Positions 1-10,330 of a stretch of 64,000 nt of DNA are shown here, piece by piece. The DNA comes from Charina bottae. Lineage: Eukaryota > Chordata > Lepidosauria > Squamata > Charinaidae. The notes below the pieces were generated by a model that had not been told where the DNA came from, ran no database searches, and saw only the letters and a program-made list of their open reading frames with translations. The stretch covers positions 59,301,501 to 59,365,500 of the forward strand of contig JALMGJ010000006.1 in the NCBI GenBank assembly GCA_023362775.1, read 5' to 3'. Position 1 is the stretch's first letter. Each line of letters begins with the position of its first letter. Made by a program: the position numbers and the translations under genes.

Positions 1-244
1 TTGAAGAGAAAAACTCAGACTGGAAAGCAAATCACACAAGACCAAGTTTCTTGTTCTAGAATGAAATATTTGCCTCTGGCTATTTCTTTTCAGAGCAGAG
101 GAATGAAATAACTTTTTGGAGTTCATCCGTCTTTGCTCAAATAAACTCCTGTTTGCTTTCTGCACAAGACTGGCTCTTGGTTTTTAAACCCTCTGCCTTA
201 GATCTATGTCACTTTTTTTCTCATTCCTTTTAAGCTATAATCAC

Positions 245-415
245 TTTACCTGGGCACAGAGATTTCGCTTCTGTCTGTGCTCCTGCCCTCTGAAGATGCT
301 GGCCACAGATGCTGGCGAAACGTTAGGAACCACAACTTCCAGAACACGGCCACACAGCCCGGAAGACGCACAACAGCCATCGAACTCCGGCCGTGAAAGC
401 CTTCGACAATACATT
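245..415 (+). mobile_element. Penelope-like element remnant (non-coding end region)
   Basis: This is a moderately GC-rich island about 170 bp long in AT-rich DNA. It contains a hammerhead-like core at 286-328. The following stretch, with cacggccacacagcccg and cgtgaaagccttcgacaat, resembles a widespread reptile repeat that I associate with the ends of Penelope-like elements. No RT or GIY-YIG coding sequence is present, so only a terminal piece remains. No target duplication was found. The hammerhead core is visible directly; the family assignment is from memory. Confidence 0.5.
286..328 (+). ncRNA. Hammerhead ribozyme-like fold (PLE type)
   Basis: The core reads CUGAAGA (290-296, fitting CUGANGA), then a 6-bp stem II of GCUGGC (298-303) with GCUGGC (311-316) that includes two G-U wobbles, a 7-nt loop, and GAAA (317-320). 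The next bases are CGUU (321-324), giving a GUU triplet at the cleavage position. Stem I near the core is weak: AGG (325-327) pairs with CCU (287-289) and then mismatches. Very short stem III helices are known in PLE hammerheads, which are thought to work as dimers. The fold is read from the sequence; catalytic activity is unproven. Confidence 0.5.
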
Positions 416-430
416 AAGCTATAATCCTTC

Positions 431-857
431 ATTTATGTCCAAGGAGTATGCCCTATTTAAATCACTAATACGGAACTGAGAATTAAATGATGTCCTTCTT
501 CAAGGAAGAAGCTTGTTGTTGTTGCCTAGAATGAAAGTATATGACTGAATGTCCAGCTGTATTTGGTTTGTGTGAGTAGGCTTCAATATCACTATGCATC
601 ACACTTTAAAGACTGCAACTGAAAATGGCCTTCTCCGATGAATCTGCAGTCTGAAGCTCAACACAGAAAAACAATTGAGAAAGAAAAGAAAACTAGACCT
701 ATAGATAAATAGAGAAACAATATGGAGTTGTCTCAGAGGCACATAACTAGAATAGGTTGTAGGTAACATGTTATGAGAGGACAGGTTATATATCAATGGT
801 ATAATGTTATAACAAATCAATGATCAATGGTATAATGGAAATGGTGGGTTTTCAGGA
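431..857. other. No recognised feature
   Basis: This is AT-rich sequence with no coding-like ORF and no repeat family I recognise. There is a short local repeat of tcaatggtataatg at about 794 and 824. Confidence 0.6.
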
Positions 858-1112
858 GGGATTTGAATACTTTGGCCACCTAATGCGAAGAGAGGACTCA
901 CTGGAAAAGACCCTGATGCTGGGAAAGACTGAAGGCAAAAGGAGAAGGGGACAGCAGAGGATGAGATGGTTAGATAGCATCACCGATGTAATGAACATGA
1001 ATTTGAGTAAACTCCGAGAGACAGTGGAGGACAGGAAGGCCTGGCGTGCTATGGTCCATGAGGTCACGAAGAGTCGGACACAACTAAACGACTGAACAAC
1101 AACAACAAAAAG
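858..1112 (+). mobile_element. BovB (RTE) LINE, 5'-truncated 3' end
   Basis: The plus strand translates to the C-terminal end of the BovB ORF2 protein (FGHLMRREDSLEKTLMLGKT, then a basic stretch, then MRWLDSITDV). It runs into the BovB 3' end, including gaagagtcggacacaact and a (CAA)n tail at about 1095-1112. Only about 250 bp remain, with no RT motifs. BovB is an APE-type non-LTR retrotransposon known for horizontal transfer between squamates and ruminants. The copy closely resembles the one at 29312-29893, so both belong to one subfamily, distinct from the copy at 38323-40638. I found no clear target duplication. Confidence 0.88.
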
Positions 1113-2059
1113 GGGGAGAGATATCACACATACTTTCTGGGAAGCAATTCCAAACGTATGATTGAGCTACTGACTGAGTTTTCAGAAAGGAAATATTAGA
1201 ATGTTAGACTGGTCAAAAATCATTGCAGTCTTTTGAAGGATGAAGAGCTTACATTCATTCCAAGAATAGCACAAAACCCAATGAAAAGATCTAACAAGAA
1301 GTGTCTCCTGATCAGAGGGATGAATGAATTGGCAGAAGTGTGGAGAAGCATTAGCCAACTTGAATTCATGGAAAATCAGAGGTGCCTTATTCAGCAGATG
1401 TTAGGAAAGTACTGTTGAAATAAATCAACAAATAAATATTCAGCCATTGGATGGTGATTGCAATCATTTGGCAACAAAGATACACTTCCTACAGTGTGTG
1501 GTTTGCAGCAAGGCTCACTAGCCTGGGTGTAGTAGTGTCATTAGATTCTCAATAGCCATTAGGATACATTTGTTAGGTTTGTATACTAATGCAAACCTAT
1601 CCAATTTCATACTTTCAGATTAATATGCAAAACTCAACCATCCTTCAACATTCACTTCTCCAAATTTTATGGAGAGTGTATGCCAATATATATATATTTA
1701 TAAAATGTCTAAAATGCATTTATATTATTGTTCAGTAATGGGCATTGCATAATGAACAGTACAGAAGGAAAACATAGCATTTGACAATGAAAACTATTTT
1801 ACTTCTCTGTATTTTTAATACAATTTTGTCTCATTTGCCATAGGTAATTAAGATAGCACATTTAAAAAATAAAACATATAAAATAGCCTGAAAACTGTTT
1901 AGGTCATTGTTATACTAGCTTAAACTAAAGAGGTCTAAAGGAAGGTTCACTCATTTTCTGAAAATGGTGAAGCTAAATGCAACTCCTAAGGATAGTATTC
2001 CATAGATTGGTGAATTCCATAGGTAGTGACATAAGAGAACCCTTTCCTATGCTTATAAA
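1113..2059. other. No recognised feature
   Basis: This is AT-rich DNA. The only ORF-like stretch (1233-1418) has no recognisable domain. There is a short TA run near 1687-1702. Nothing can be assigned. Confidence 0.6.
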
Positions 2060-2262
2060 TTCAAATAAATAAATAAACAGTGCCTCATTTTTTTTACTAG
2101 ATTTACATCCCATCTTTCATTCAGAAGTTCAAGGTAGCCTACATAATTTTCCCTCCCTCTTATTTTCCCACACAACAAGAACCACCCAGTTAGCTTCCTT
2201 AACTGAGGGTAGATGTCCCCTTCTATTCCAACAGGTTAACCACTATACCATGCTGGCTCCGA
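2060..2262 (-). mobile_element. Degraded tRNA-derived SINE
   Basis: This is an old, diverged copy in antisense. The left end has an (AAAT)n stretch and a fragment resembling the cccgccttt tail motif. The middle resembles the tcctcctc...cccacaacaa block seen in the SINE copies at 13505 and 27345. The right end (gttaaccactataccatgctggctc) resembles the inverted A-box region of the tRNA head. Many substitutions and indels separate it from those copies. Confidence 0.5.
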
Positions 2263-3190
2263 AATGGACCTCAGGGAACTGAAGGCTTTTATAAGATCCC
2301 CTTCTGAGATCAAGAAAAATTGATTCATATCAAGGTATGTGGTCTTTCAGATATATTAGAAGTGTGCATAAATTTTCATGACAGCTTCAAAAATAATTCA
2401 TTAATCGATGTAGAAATTGGAGGAACTGAATTTAATTTAGGCCTGGGAAAATGAGAAACTGGGATTAATCAAAATTAGCATATTGAAATTAAGAGGCAGA
2501 CTTCCGATGGGGATATGGTGGACTGAACAGCTGTGCTCGCAGGTTCCGTGGGCAGAACTGACAACACGGCAGTTTTTTTGGGTTCAGGCAGGTTTTTCCT
2601 GAAGCCCAAGAGTGTTTTACTGGGAAAGGAAAACATTCAGAATCACCCCATTTGTCCTCCAGGACAGCGGCTTGCAGCCAGAAGATCGTAAACAGTGCTT
2701 GCGCTCAACAGGTAAGAGCTACTGGGAGGCTGGGACATCACAATTTCCATGCCGCGCTGTAGCCTTAAAGGGATCTCTAAGAGCGGCCACCCCATTTCTA
2801 AATCACCCAATTTATATATATTTTAAGTATATTTATCCTAAGAGAGGCTTTCTACAGCAAGGAGAAGTGGATCTCTTGGTGCTTATCATTATTTTTGGGA
2901 TTAATTTTTAAAAATTATTTTTAAGTTTTGGTTTGTTTTCCATCCAATTATTAATACTGAGAGTACGTAATCGTCTCCCTGTTATTATTTTTGTACGAAA
3001 TTTGAAGGTTTTAGCATTTTCCTACACATTGAATCTGCTGTTTTGAATTTTCAGCTTTCTGTTGCTACTTTCTCTGGGGAACTGCCTGTTATCATATTTT
3101 CACTTGTGTAAACACGTTTTGGAATTTTTCCATTATCTCCCACTTTCAGTGGTTAAATACCTAGGGGCGCCATAATTTACTGCGTGAGAC

Positions 3191-3667
3191 ATGGAGTATT
3201 TCAATCAGACTTTCTCAGATTTTCATCAAGACTTCAAACAGATTCTTTTTGATTCCTGTCAAGTTTTTATGCAAGGCATTCGGGACATTGTGGAAAACAT
3301 TGTGGAAAACATGAGGTCTAAAATGTGTCATCTGGTTGGGGATGTTGTGGAAGAAATTGAAGAGCTTAACAACGATAGATATGTTTCTTCTAACAGCGAG
3401 ATCGGGGCTTCTGTTGAAATGCTAGATGAAGATCGGAGAGTTGAGTTGAAGAAATTAAAGGGACAGTTTGAATTGCAAATTATAAGTCAGATTGATTTTC
3501 TGATGGAATGTTATGGAAAAGAAGAGGTTATTATGTATGGGAGGCTTTCTACTGAGAAGTCGGAGTTTTTAAGGGGGGCAGTTGGGCTGTTTGATTTCTT
3601 TATGAAAAATGCTCTGTGTGTATTGTGGGGATATGTAAATGCTCTGGTTTATTTTGAGGTGGGGTAA
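3191..3667 (+). CDS. 158-codon ORF in L1-like element, possible ORF1-type protein
   Basis: This is an uninterrupted ATG-to-TAA frame of 158 codons, clearly longer than chance ORFs nearby. The protein is rich in acidic and hydrophobic residues and looks helical. Residues 1-60 (FHQDFKQILFDSCQVFMQGI, then two repeats of IVEN) and residues 65-115 (VVEEIEELNNDR ... RRVELKKLKGQFELQ) could form coiled coils. The C-terminal third (LFDFFMKNALCVLWGYVNAL) is hydrophobic enough for a membrane or amphipathic segment. I see no RRM, zinc knuckle or CTD pattern of mammalian L1 ORF1p. Its position after an L1-like leader and before a 3' UTR suggests an element-encoded protein. The function is unknown. Confidence 0.45.
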   Translation: MEYFNQTFSDFHQDFKQILFDSCQVFMQGIRDIVENIVENMRSKMCHLVGDVVEEIEELNNDRYVSSNSEIGASVEMLDEDRRVELKKLKGQFELQIISQIDFLMECYGKEEVIMYGRLSTEKSEFLRGAVGLFDFFMKNALCVLWGYVNALVYFEVG

Positions 3668-3943
3668 GGGTTTAAGAATATCTATTTGGATTGCTTCTGG
3701 GGCTTGTTTGACTTCATTTCTCCTTAATGATTTGGATTAAGATTAATAAGGTATAATAATAAATGCTTGGTTTTAGGCTTAATATGATTAAGACTTTTAT
3801 AATTGTTGTATTATTAATTATAATGGCAGACAATTTATATGTCTTTTAGTTTGATTTTTATTATAGTAGACAGAAATGTATAGAATAGTAGTAGGAAGGA
3901 AATAATTAAATAAAGGTTATCTTTGGTGGGGGAAGTTAAGAGG

Positions 3944-4000
3944 TATATACATATACATATACATCATATACATATACATACAGTATACATATACATATAT
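3944..4000. repeat. (ATAC)n/(ATACAT)n microsatellite
   Basis: Imperfect repeats of atac and atacat lie inside the 3' region of the L1-like element. Confidence 0.85.
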
Positions 4001-4310
4001 TCTTTTTCTTTTAATATAAGGGGATGGAGCAACTGTATTTAGTGATTTTTATAATGTGCCAATGGAATGATTTATAGAAATAATGTGATCTTGGTTTAAT
4101 ATAGAGTAAGGGACTGATTATGGAAAATTTGTTGTATATCCTTGCTGTTAAAAGTCGGAAGTCACCTTTTCTTGTAATTGTAAAAAAAATTATCTTGTGT
4201 TTTCACACTTTTTTTAGTTTTCTCTTTTTTCTTTTTGTAGTTTTTTTCTTTTTGTAGCTTCTATCTTTGTCTTAAATCTAATAACATTCTTATTAAAAAA
4301 AAGAAATTAA

Positions 4311-6244
4311 AAGTACACTGATGTTGGGCAGCTAATAAATTTAAACAAACAAACAAATAAAGAAATAAATAATACATTTGCCTATCCATAGTTTTATTTC
4401 ATTTCTCATACTACCTGAAAAGATGTCTCCAACTTAGAAATGGAACAGCCATATTGCATAAGGCGACCTTTCTATTCAGATAGTCCTAAATTCTATCTCC
4501 CAGAATCTCCAGGTTTTTTTTAAAAAAAAGCTAGCAGTTCTAAGATATTGGAGTGTTATTTTCTGTGGAATTTTCTGTGGAATTAGTTCAAATTGTAATC
4601 CCTCTGTAACTGCTAGCTATGATGAGCTATATGCAGAAAAATAAATTCTGAAGTTTGTATAGAAAAGTCAATTATATACTGGTTATTGCCAGAAGAATGG
4701 GGTGGAAGAAAAATGCCATGGAAAATTGGCAGGAAAAAAGAACCATATTAACTGTGAAAATTAAAGCTTTATAATATAGTTTTTAAGGCAAAAGTTATTT
4801 TCTTTATTATAAAAAATGCTAATGAATATCTAAGCAACAGAATAAATGTGAATCTAATGATTATACATATAAAGGAACCATTTAGCTTAGAAATATCTTA
4901 ACTGCAAGCTGAGAAGCTTATAAAAGAAACAAAATTATAGCCATTGATTGTGATGCATTTACCTTTTTTAAAATACATACATAATAGAAGTTTAAAATGA
5001 TTAATGTAGTTTCCTGGAGCAGATACCTCCAGGTATGTGATATACTGGTCTTACACGTTTTTACAAACTTTTCTAGACCAATAGCTGATTCTAAAAGCTT
5101 TATATAATTTTTTTCCAACTCTTCTGAAGGGATCTTGCAAGATAATTAGAACATACTAAACATTATCAATTGAGAGACCATCAGGCCCAGTCTAGAAGTA
5201 GCTGGATATCCTTGAAATGATGCCCTGCTTATCTGCTTTTTCACTTCATTAGGTGGGTGTTGTAGTCTAGGAAATTCCTGGTATAAATCTTTAAGTTGTA
5301 AGATTTGGTCCAATGGATCAGAACAGATGTAATTGTGTCAAGGGGCTTGAATGTAGGGAAGAGGTTTTATGGTGGAAGCTAAAAGTATAGATATGTGTAG
5401 TAGTCAGTATATTTCAAACACAAATGTGTATTGTACTGTATTTTAATGAATATTAGGTCTAAGATTTAATGCTAAACTATTCAAGCAGCTTATAAAAGCA
5501 TGCACACATCTCTCTGTGAAGCAGCTAAATGGGTACATTCTGCATTTCCTCCCCTTCCATTTACAAGTACAGTTAAACAAACAAATGCAAGTGAAATAAT
5601 TGCATTTAATTTTTTCCTCTTACATGGTGAAGCTTGGCTATTACTGCATTGCCAAAGCTGATCTAATAAAATGTATTTGCTTAAATATTTAGTTCTTCTA
5701 CATAGTCCATCAATGATAAAGGCACTGGGACTTTTATTTTCTGCTTGATGAATTGGAAGGGGTCTTAGTGTTTTTGCAATTTAAATTAACAAGAATATCA
5801 ACAACTATCCACAAGAGAATACATCTGACTTTCATTAAAAAATGGCATTCTGTAAAGAAAGAAAAAGAAAAGTTTATACTGAAGATGATCAGATTGTGCT
5901 TCTTGCCCCAGGCTGGGAAAGCTGGAAGAGATATTATTTCATGTCCCTAATGACCACTGGCAATATATAGACAAGAGTATTCATCACAGTTTCCCAAAGT
6001 TCTTATCAACCCAGGCCTGCTAATTCATATTTGAATTCCAACTTCTCTTACAAGCAAAAGCAACGACATGTCTCTGCACATAGTGACAAAAGTGAATATA
6101 ATTGTTGGGATTCAAATGAGATTTAACAAAAGAGATCAAATATTTAACTTGTTAACAAATTAAGAGGCTGAAGAAAGAGCCACATTCCTTCACTAGCCTT
6201 TCCTGGATGAACTTTGTTGGCTAAAGGAGAACAATGAAGCTTTA
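4311..6244. other. No recognised feature
   Basis: This is about 1.9 kb of AT-rich DNA with only short chance ORFs (for example 4918-5118 minus and 5753-5950 plus) that lack domains. There are poly-T and poly-A tracts near 4510-4528. Old repeats may be present but are beyond recognition by eye. Confidence 0.6.
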
Positions 6245-6346
6245 GCCCAAGAATATATATATTGTAAACTGCCCAGAGTCCCTCTTTCGGGGGGAGATGG
6301 GCGGTGGCTAAATTTGACAAACAAACAAACAAACAAACAAACAAAT
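6245..6346 (+). mobile_element. LINE/SINE 3' tail (CR1/L2-like) with (AAAC)n
   Basis: The motif aaactgcccagagtccctc...gatgggcggtggctaaat matches the tail common to many squamate SINEs and L2/CR1-type LINEs (compare 42085-42190 and 55235-55312). It is followed by (AAAC)n at 6317-6343. Only the tail is left. Confidence 0.65.
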
Positions 6347-7393
6347 AAGGTATCCAATGAGGACCCATGTCCAGTTGGAGACTTCTATTAGTATCTGCCA
6401 CATCCTCCCCATCATTTGATTTTTTTAAGAGTCTTTTAACTGCAAGAGAAATTAAATAGCTGCATGCTGCAAAATGCATGTTTCACCCCTCACAATCATA
6501 ATTATATCCAGGAATACTGTAGGTCTCATATAGCCCAACAGCCACCATCAGTTAGGGAAATGGTGGATCCCTGCAGTCTCTGCTATAATTTCCACATGTT
6601 CTTATTCCCACTCCCTAATTAAGCTGAGGGACCTTCTCATAAACCTTTCACTGGATTGGCTTCACCACTCTTGCAGCCATTTGAGACGAGGTCCATAGCG
6701 TGCTGTCAATGTTCCAAATTTGCCCACTGATATAAAAGGTTATCTAAACCTTCGTTAGTCTATGTTTCATTGCCCTCACATCTAAGTGCAGAAAAAGGCC
6801 CACTCAGATTTGACTGAATGAGGGAGCTTTGAAGAGGACAGAAGAGAGTGAGCAACTGAATGTGTTGGTGGCATTTTAGAGGATAAGTGTGGGAGTAATG
6901 AGCTGACTTTGGGGAATAAATTCACTGTTAGTGTACATAATTAATAAATGAACAGTGTCTACTATTTGATAGAATATCTAAATGGCATATTTTTTCCACC
7001 TTTCTCTCCCCGGGGAATCAAATGTATTGCTTTAGCATATCCTTACAAATCACTCACGTTTACTGAGTTTATCAAACATTGATCCCTACAGAAGAAAAGA
7101 GAAAGGCAGTGTTGTCTATTTTGTCTGCTCAAGGCAAGGTGTGTGATGACATCTGTCTTGAGCTGCTATCATTCTTATATTTCTCAGGAATGTCTCCCAA
7201 GCATCTGCTATATTGCTATCATGCAAACCAGGGAATAAAAGTCTCTGAAAATATATCTTTTCTTCCTTCTAAATATATATTCAGAAATATTGTCTGTGGT
7301 CCTTTGGGTAAACTATGATAATACGTGATTTCAACTGATAGGTAACTTCTGTTCACACAGAAATTAAATTGTTATGTTGAATGGCTGGCATGT
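6347..7393. other. No recognised feature
   Basis: There is no coding-like ORF with a recognisable domain. The 79-codon frame at 7079-7318 is probably chance. No repeat family was identified. Confidence 0.55.
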
Positions 7394-7439
7394 GTACACA
7401 GAGATACACACATACACACACACACACATACACACACAG
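7394..7439. repeat. (CA)n microsatellite
   Basis: This is an imperfect acacac run with tac interruptions. Confidence 0.9.
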
Positions 7440-7841
7440 AGACATCCTTCCCATTCCAAAGTGAACGAGGCCCTTCAGGGAAATGAGGAAAAAAACACAA
7501 AGGTGTTATAAGAATTATGAGACTGTTCAAATGGGGAAGGATACTGTGTAATATTTTTAATCTCTATAGAAAGCCTGCTAAAAACACTTCAGATGTAAAG
7601 TTGCAGTATGCTGTAGTGTGCTGTTTAACGTAGATGTGAACTCTGGAGAACAATTAAGCTCCTCTAAACTCACCTGCATATGTTTCTCTGCTAAAGGGAG
7701 TCACTGACAGTGAGACCAAATGGCAAATCTTTAATCCAATTACAGCACCTCTTAAATTGCTGCTCAATTACTTATGGGAGCTGAATAGCACACACGCACC
7801 CTCACTCCTGCACCTATTTCCCTTGTTTCATTTTCACCTTT

Positions 7842-7849
7842 GCCTAGCC
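7842..7849. repeat. hAT target-site duplication, left
   Basis: The sequence gcctagcc is identical to 10515-10522 on the other side of the hAT element. Confidence 0.9.
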
Positions 7850-8047
7850 CAAGGGTCGGCAAACTTTTTGAGCCGAGAGCCATTTTGGTATGCTCGTGCA
7901 CATTTTGAAGTGCTCGAGAGCCAGGGGGCGGGGTTTGCGGGCGGGGGCCAATCACGTGGAAGGGGGCGGGGTTTGCGGGCGGGAGACGGCGTCCACCCGG
8001 CCCAGCTGCCCGGGGTCCAGGGAGATCAGCTCCGGCGGGATCTGTGG

Positions 8048-8200
8048 CGAAGAGCGGCTGGGGGGGGGGGGGGGGGCGACGACAAGCGACGCGCTTCAGG
8101 CTTTCAGCGCTGGAAGGAGGCCCGCCTTCCAGCGCTGAAAGCCTGAAGCGCGCCGCTTGTCGTCGCCGCCCGACCCCCCCCCCCCCACGGCCGCTCTTCG
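8048..8200. repeat. Long inverted repeat with poly-G/poly-C arms
   Basis: The left arm begins cgaagagcggc (8048), passes through a run of 17 G (8060-8076) and reaches ggcttt...ggaagg (8117). The right arm runs ccttcc...aaagcc (8125 onward) through a 13-C tract (8174-8186) to gccgctcttcg (8200). The arms are about 70 and 76 bp and almost perfectly complementary apart from the length difference in the G/C tracts. The spacer is only about 7 bp (8118-8124). The G tract could also form a quadruplex. It sits immediately upstream of the tandem array. Confidence 0.9.
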
Positions 8201-8206
8201 CCCGCC

Positions 8207-10330
8207 CGCGTTGAACAAAGAAGATGATGGAGGGTGGGAAACGAGGCCTGCCCGCTTACCTGCCTGCCTCCCTCCCTCCGCGAGGCCCTCCGCTGCCTTC
8301 CCGGGGTCCAAGCCGGATCTGGGGCCTCGCGGAGAGAGGCAGGCAGGCAGGTAAGCGGGCAGCCCTGGCCTCCGCCGCCGGGCCCGCCCCCCCTCGGCCG
8401 CTTCCGCCCGCCCGGGTTGAAGGAAGAAGACGATGGAGGGTGGGAAACGAGGCCTGCCCGCTTACCTGCCTGCTTGCCTCGCTCCGCGAGGCCCCCCGCT
8501 GCCTTCCCGGGGTCCAAGTCGGATCAGGGGCCTCGCGGAGAGAGGCAGGCAGGCAGGTAAGCGGGCAGCCCTGGCCTCCGCCGCCGGGCCCGCCCCCCTC
8601 GGCCGCTTCCGCCCGCCCGGGTTGAAGGAAGAAGACGATGGAGGGTGGGAAACGAGGCCTGCCCGCTTACCTGCCTGCCTCCCTCCCTCCGCGAGGCCCC
8701 CGCTGCCTTCCCGGGGTCCAAGCCGGATCGGGGGCCTCGCGGAGAGAGGCAGGCAGGCAGGTAAGCGGGCAGCCCTGGCCTCCGCCGCCGGGCCCGCCCC
8801 CCTCGGCCGCTTCCGCCCGCCCGGGTTGAAGGAAGAAGACGATGGAGGGTGGGAAACGAGGCCTGCCCGCTTACCTGCCTGCTTGCCTCGCTCCGCGAGG
8901 CCCCCCGCTGCCTTCCCGGGGTCCAAGTCGGATCAGGGGCCTCGCGGAGAGAGGCAGGCAGGCAGGTAAGCGGGCAGCCCTGGCCTCCGCCGCCGGGCCC
9001 GCCCCCCTCGGCCGCTTCCGCCCGCCCGGGTTGAAGGAAGAAGACGATGGAGGGTGGGAAACGAGGCCTGCCCGCTTACCTGCCTGCCTCCCTCCCTCCG
9101 CGAGGCCCCCGCTGCCTTCCCGGGGTCCAAGCCGGATCGGGGGCCTCGCGGAGAGAGGCAGGCAGGCAGGTAAGCGGGCAGCCCTGGCCTCCGCCGCCGG
9201 GCCCGCCCCCCTCGGCCGCTTCCGCCCGCCCGGGTTGAAGGAAGAAGACGATGGAGGGTGGGAAACGAGGCCTGCCCGCTTACCTGCCTGCTTGCCTCGC
9301 TCCGCGAGGCCCCCCGCTGCCTTCCCGGGGTCCAAGTCGGATCAGGGGCCTCGCGGAGAGAGGCAGGCAGGCAGGTAAGCGGGCAGCCCTGGCCTCCGCC
9401 GCCGGGCCCGCCCCCCTCGGCCGCTTCCGCCCCGCCCGGGTTGAAGGAAGAAGACGATGGAGGGTGGGAAACGAGGCCTGCCCGCTTACCTGCCTGCTTG
9501 CCTCGCTCCGCGAGGCCCCCCGCTGCCTTCCCGGGGTCCAAGTCGGATCGGGGGCCTCGCGGAGAGAGGCAGGCAGGCAGGTAAGCGGGCAGCCCTGGCC
9601 TCCGCCGCCGGGCCCGCCCCCCCTCGGCCGCTTCCGCCCGCCCGGGTTGAAGGAAGAAGACGATGGAGGGTGGGAAACGAGGCCTGCCCGCTTACCTGCC
9701 TGCTTGCCTCGCTCCGCGAGGCCCCCCGCTGCCTTCCCGGGGTCCAAGTCGGATCGGGGGCCTCGCGGAGAGAGGCAGGCAGGCAGGTAAGCGGGCAGCC
9801 CTGGCCTCCGCCGCCGGGCCCGCCCCCCTCGGCCGCTTCCGCCCGCCCGGGTTGAAGGAAGAAGACGATGGAGGGTGGGAAACGAGGCCTGCCCGCTTAC
9901 CTGCCTGCTTGCCTCGCTCCGCGAGGCCCCCCGCTGCCTTCCCGGGGTCCAAGTCGGATCGGGGGCCTCGCGGAGAGAGGCAGGCAGGCAGGTAAGCGGG
10001 CAGCCCTGGCCTCCGCCGCCGGGCCCGCCCCCCTCGGCCGCTTCCGCCCGCCCGGGTTGAAGGAAGAAGACGATGGAGGGTGGGAAACGAGGCCTGCCCG
10101 CTTACCTGCCTGCTTGCCTCGCTCCGCGAGGCCCCCCGCTGCCTTCCCGGGGTCCAAGTCGGATCGGGGGCCTCGCGGAGAGAGGCAGGCAGGCAGGTAA
10201 GCGGGCAGCCCTGGCCTCCGCCGCCGGGCCCGCCCCCCTCGGCCGCTTCCGCCCGCCCGCCCGCCCGCGTTGAGCGAAGATAATGATGGGCGGGAAACGA
10301 GGCCTGCCCGCTTACCTGCCTGCTTGCCTC
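8207..10330. repeat. GC-rich minisatellite, ~205-bp monomer, ten copies plus partial
   Basis: The landmark atggagggtgggaaacga recurs at 8227, 8433, 8638, 8842, 9047, 9251, 9457, 9663, 9868 and 10073. A degenerate copy starts at 10286. Spacing is 204-206 bp. Each monomer contains an inverted repeat. The arm gcccgcttacctgcctg...cgcgaggc pairs with gcctcgcgg...caggtaagcgggc around a loop of about 40 nt, so one monomer can fold into a stem of about 37 bp. Monomers fall into types by diagnostic bases (agtcggatcagg, agccggatcggg, agtcggatcggg). The long stop-free frames here on both strands are a by-product of GC-rich repetition and are not genes. Confidence 0.95.

Larger units (their letters stand above)
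2493..4302 (+). mobile_element. L1-like retroelement, ORF1-type only, no RT
   Basis: A 1.81-kb unit is flanked by an 8-bp direct repeat, gaaattaa (2485-2492 and 4303-4310). It begins gaggcagacttccgatgggg, an L1-like 5' start. About 700 bp of leader precedes one ORF (3191-3667). An AT-rich 3' region follows and ends in T-rich tracts and an A-rich tail (tattaaaaaaaa) directly before the second repeat. No endonuclease or RT motifs occur in any frame. This organisation (5' UTR, small ORF, 3' UTR, poly-A) would fit a non-autonomous, half-L1-like element mobilised in trans. A simple internal deletion of an L1 is the alternative. The 8-bp repeat is AT-rich, so it is only moderate evidence. Confidence 0.55.

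Noticed and set aside
852..1127. 91-codon minus-strand frame with leucine-rich start (also 29569-29916 and 38775-39206 plus)
   Set aside because: These are antisense shadows of BovB coding sequence.
7757..8146. 129-codon frame running into the hAT element
   Set aside because: It crosses the target duplication and TIR and then reads the hairpin; composition changes abruptly. No conserved domain.
8224..10200. Long overlapping open frames (up to 202 codons) on both strands, proline/arginine/glycine-rich
   Set aside because: They repeat with the 205-bp monomer in several frames at once and on both strands. They result from GC-rich tandem repetition without stops, not from a gene.
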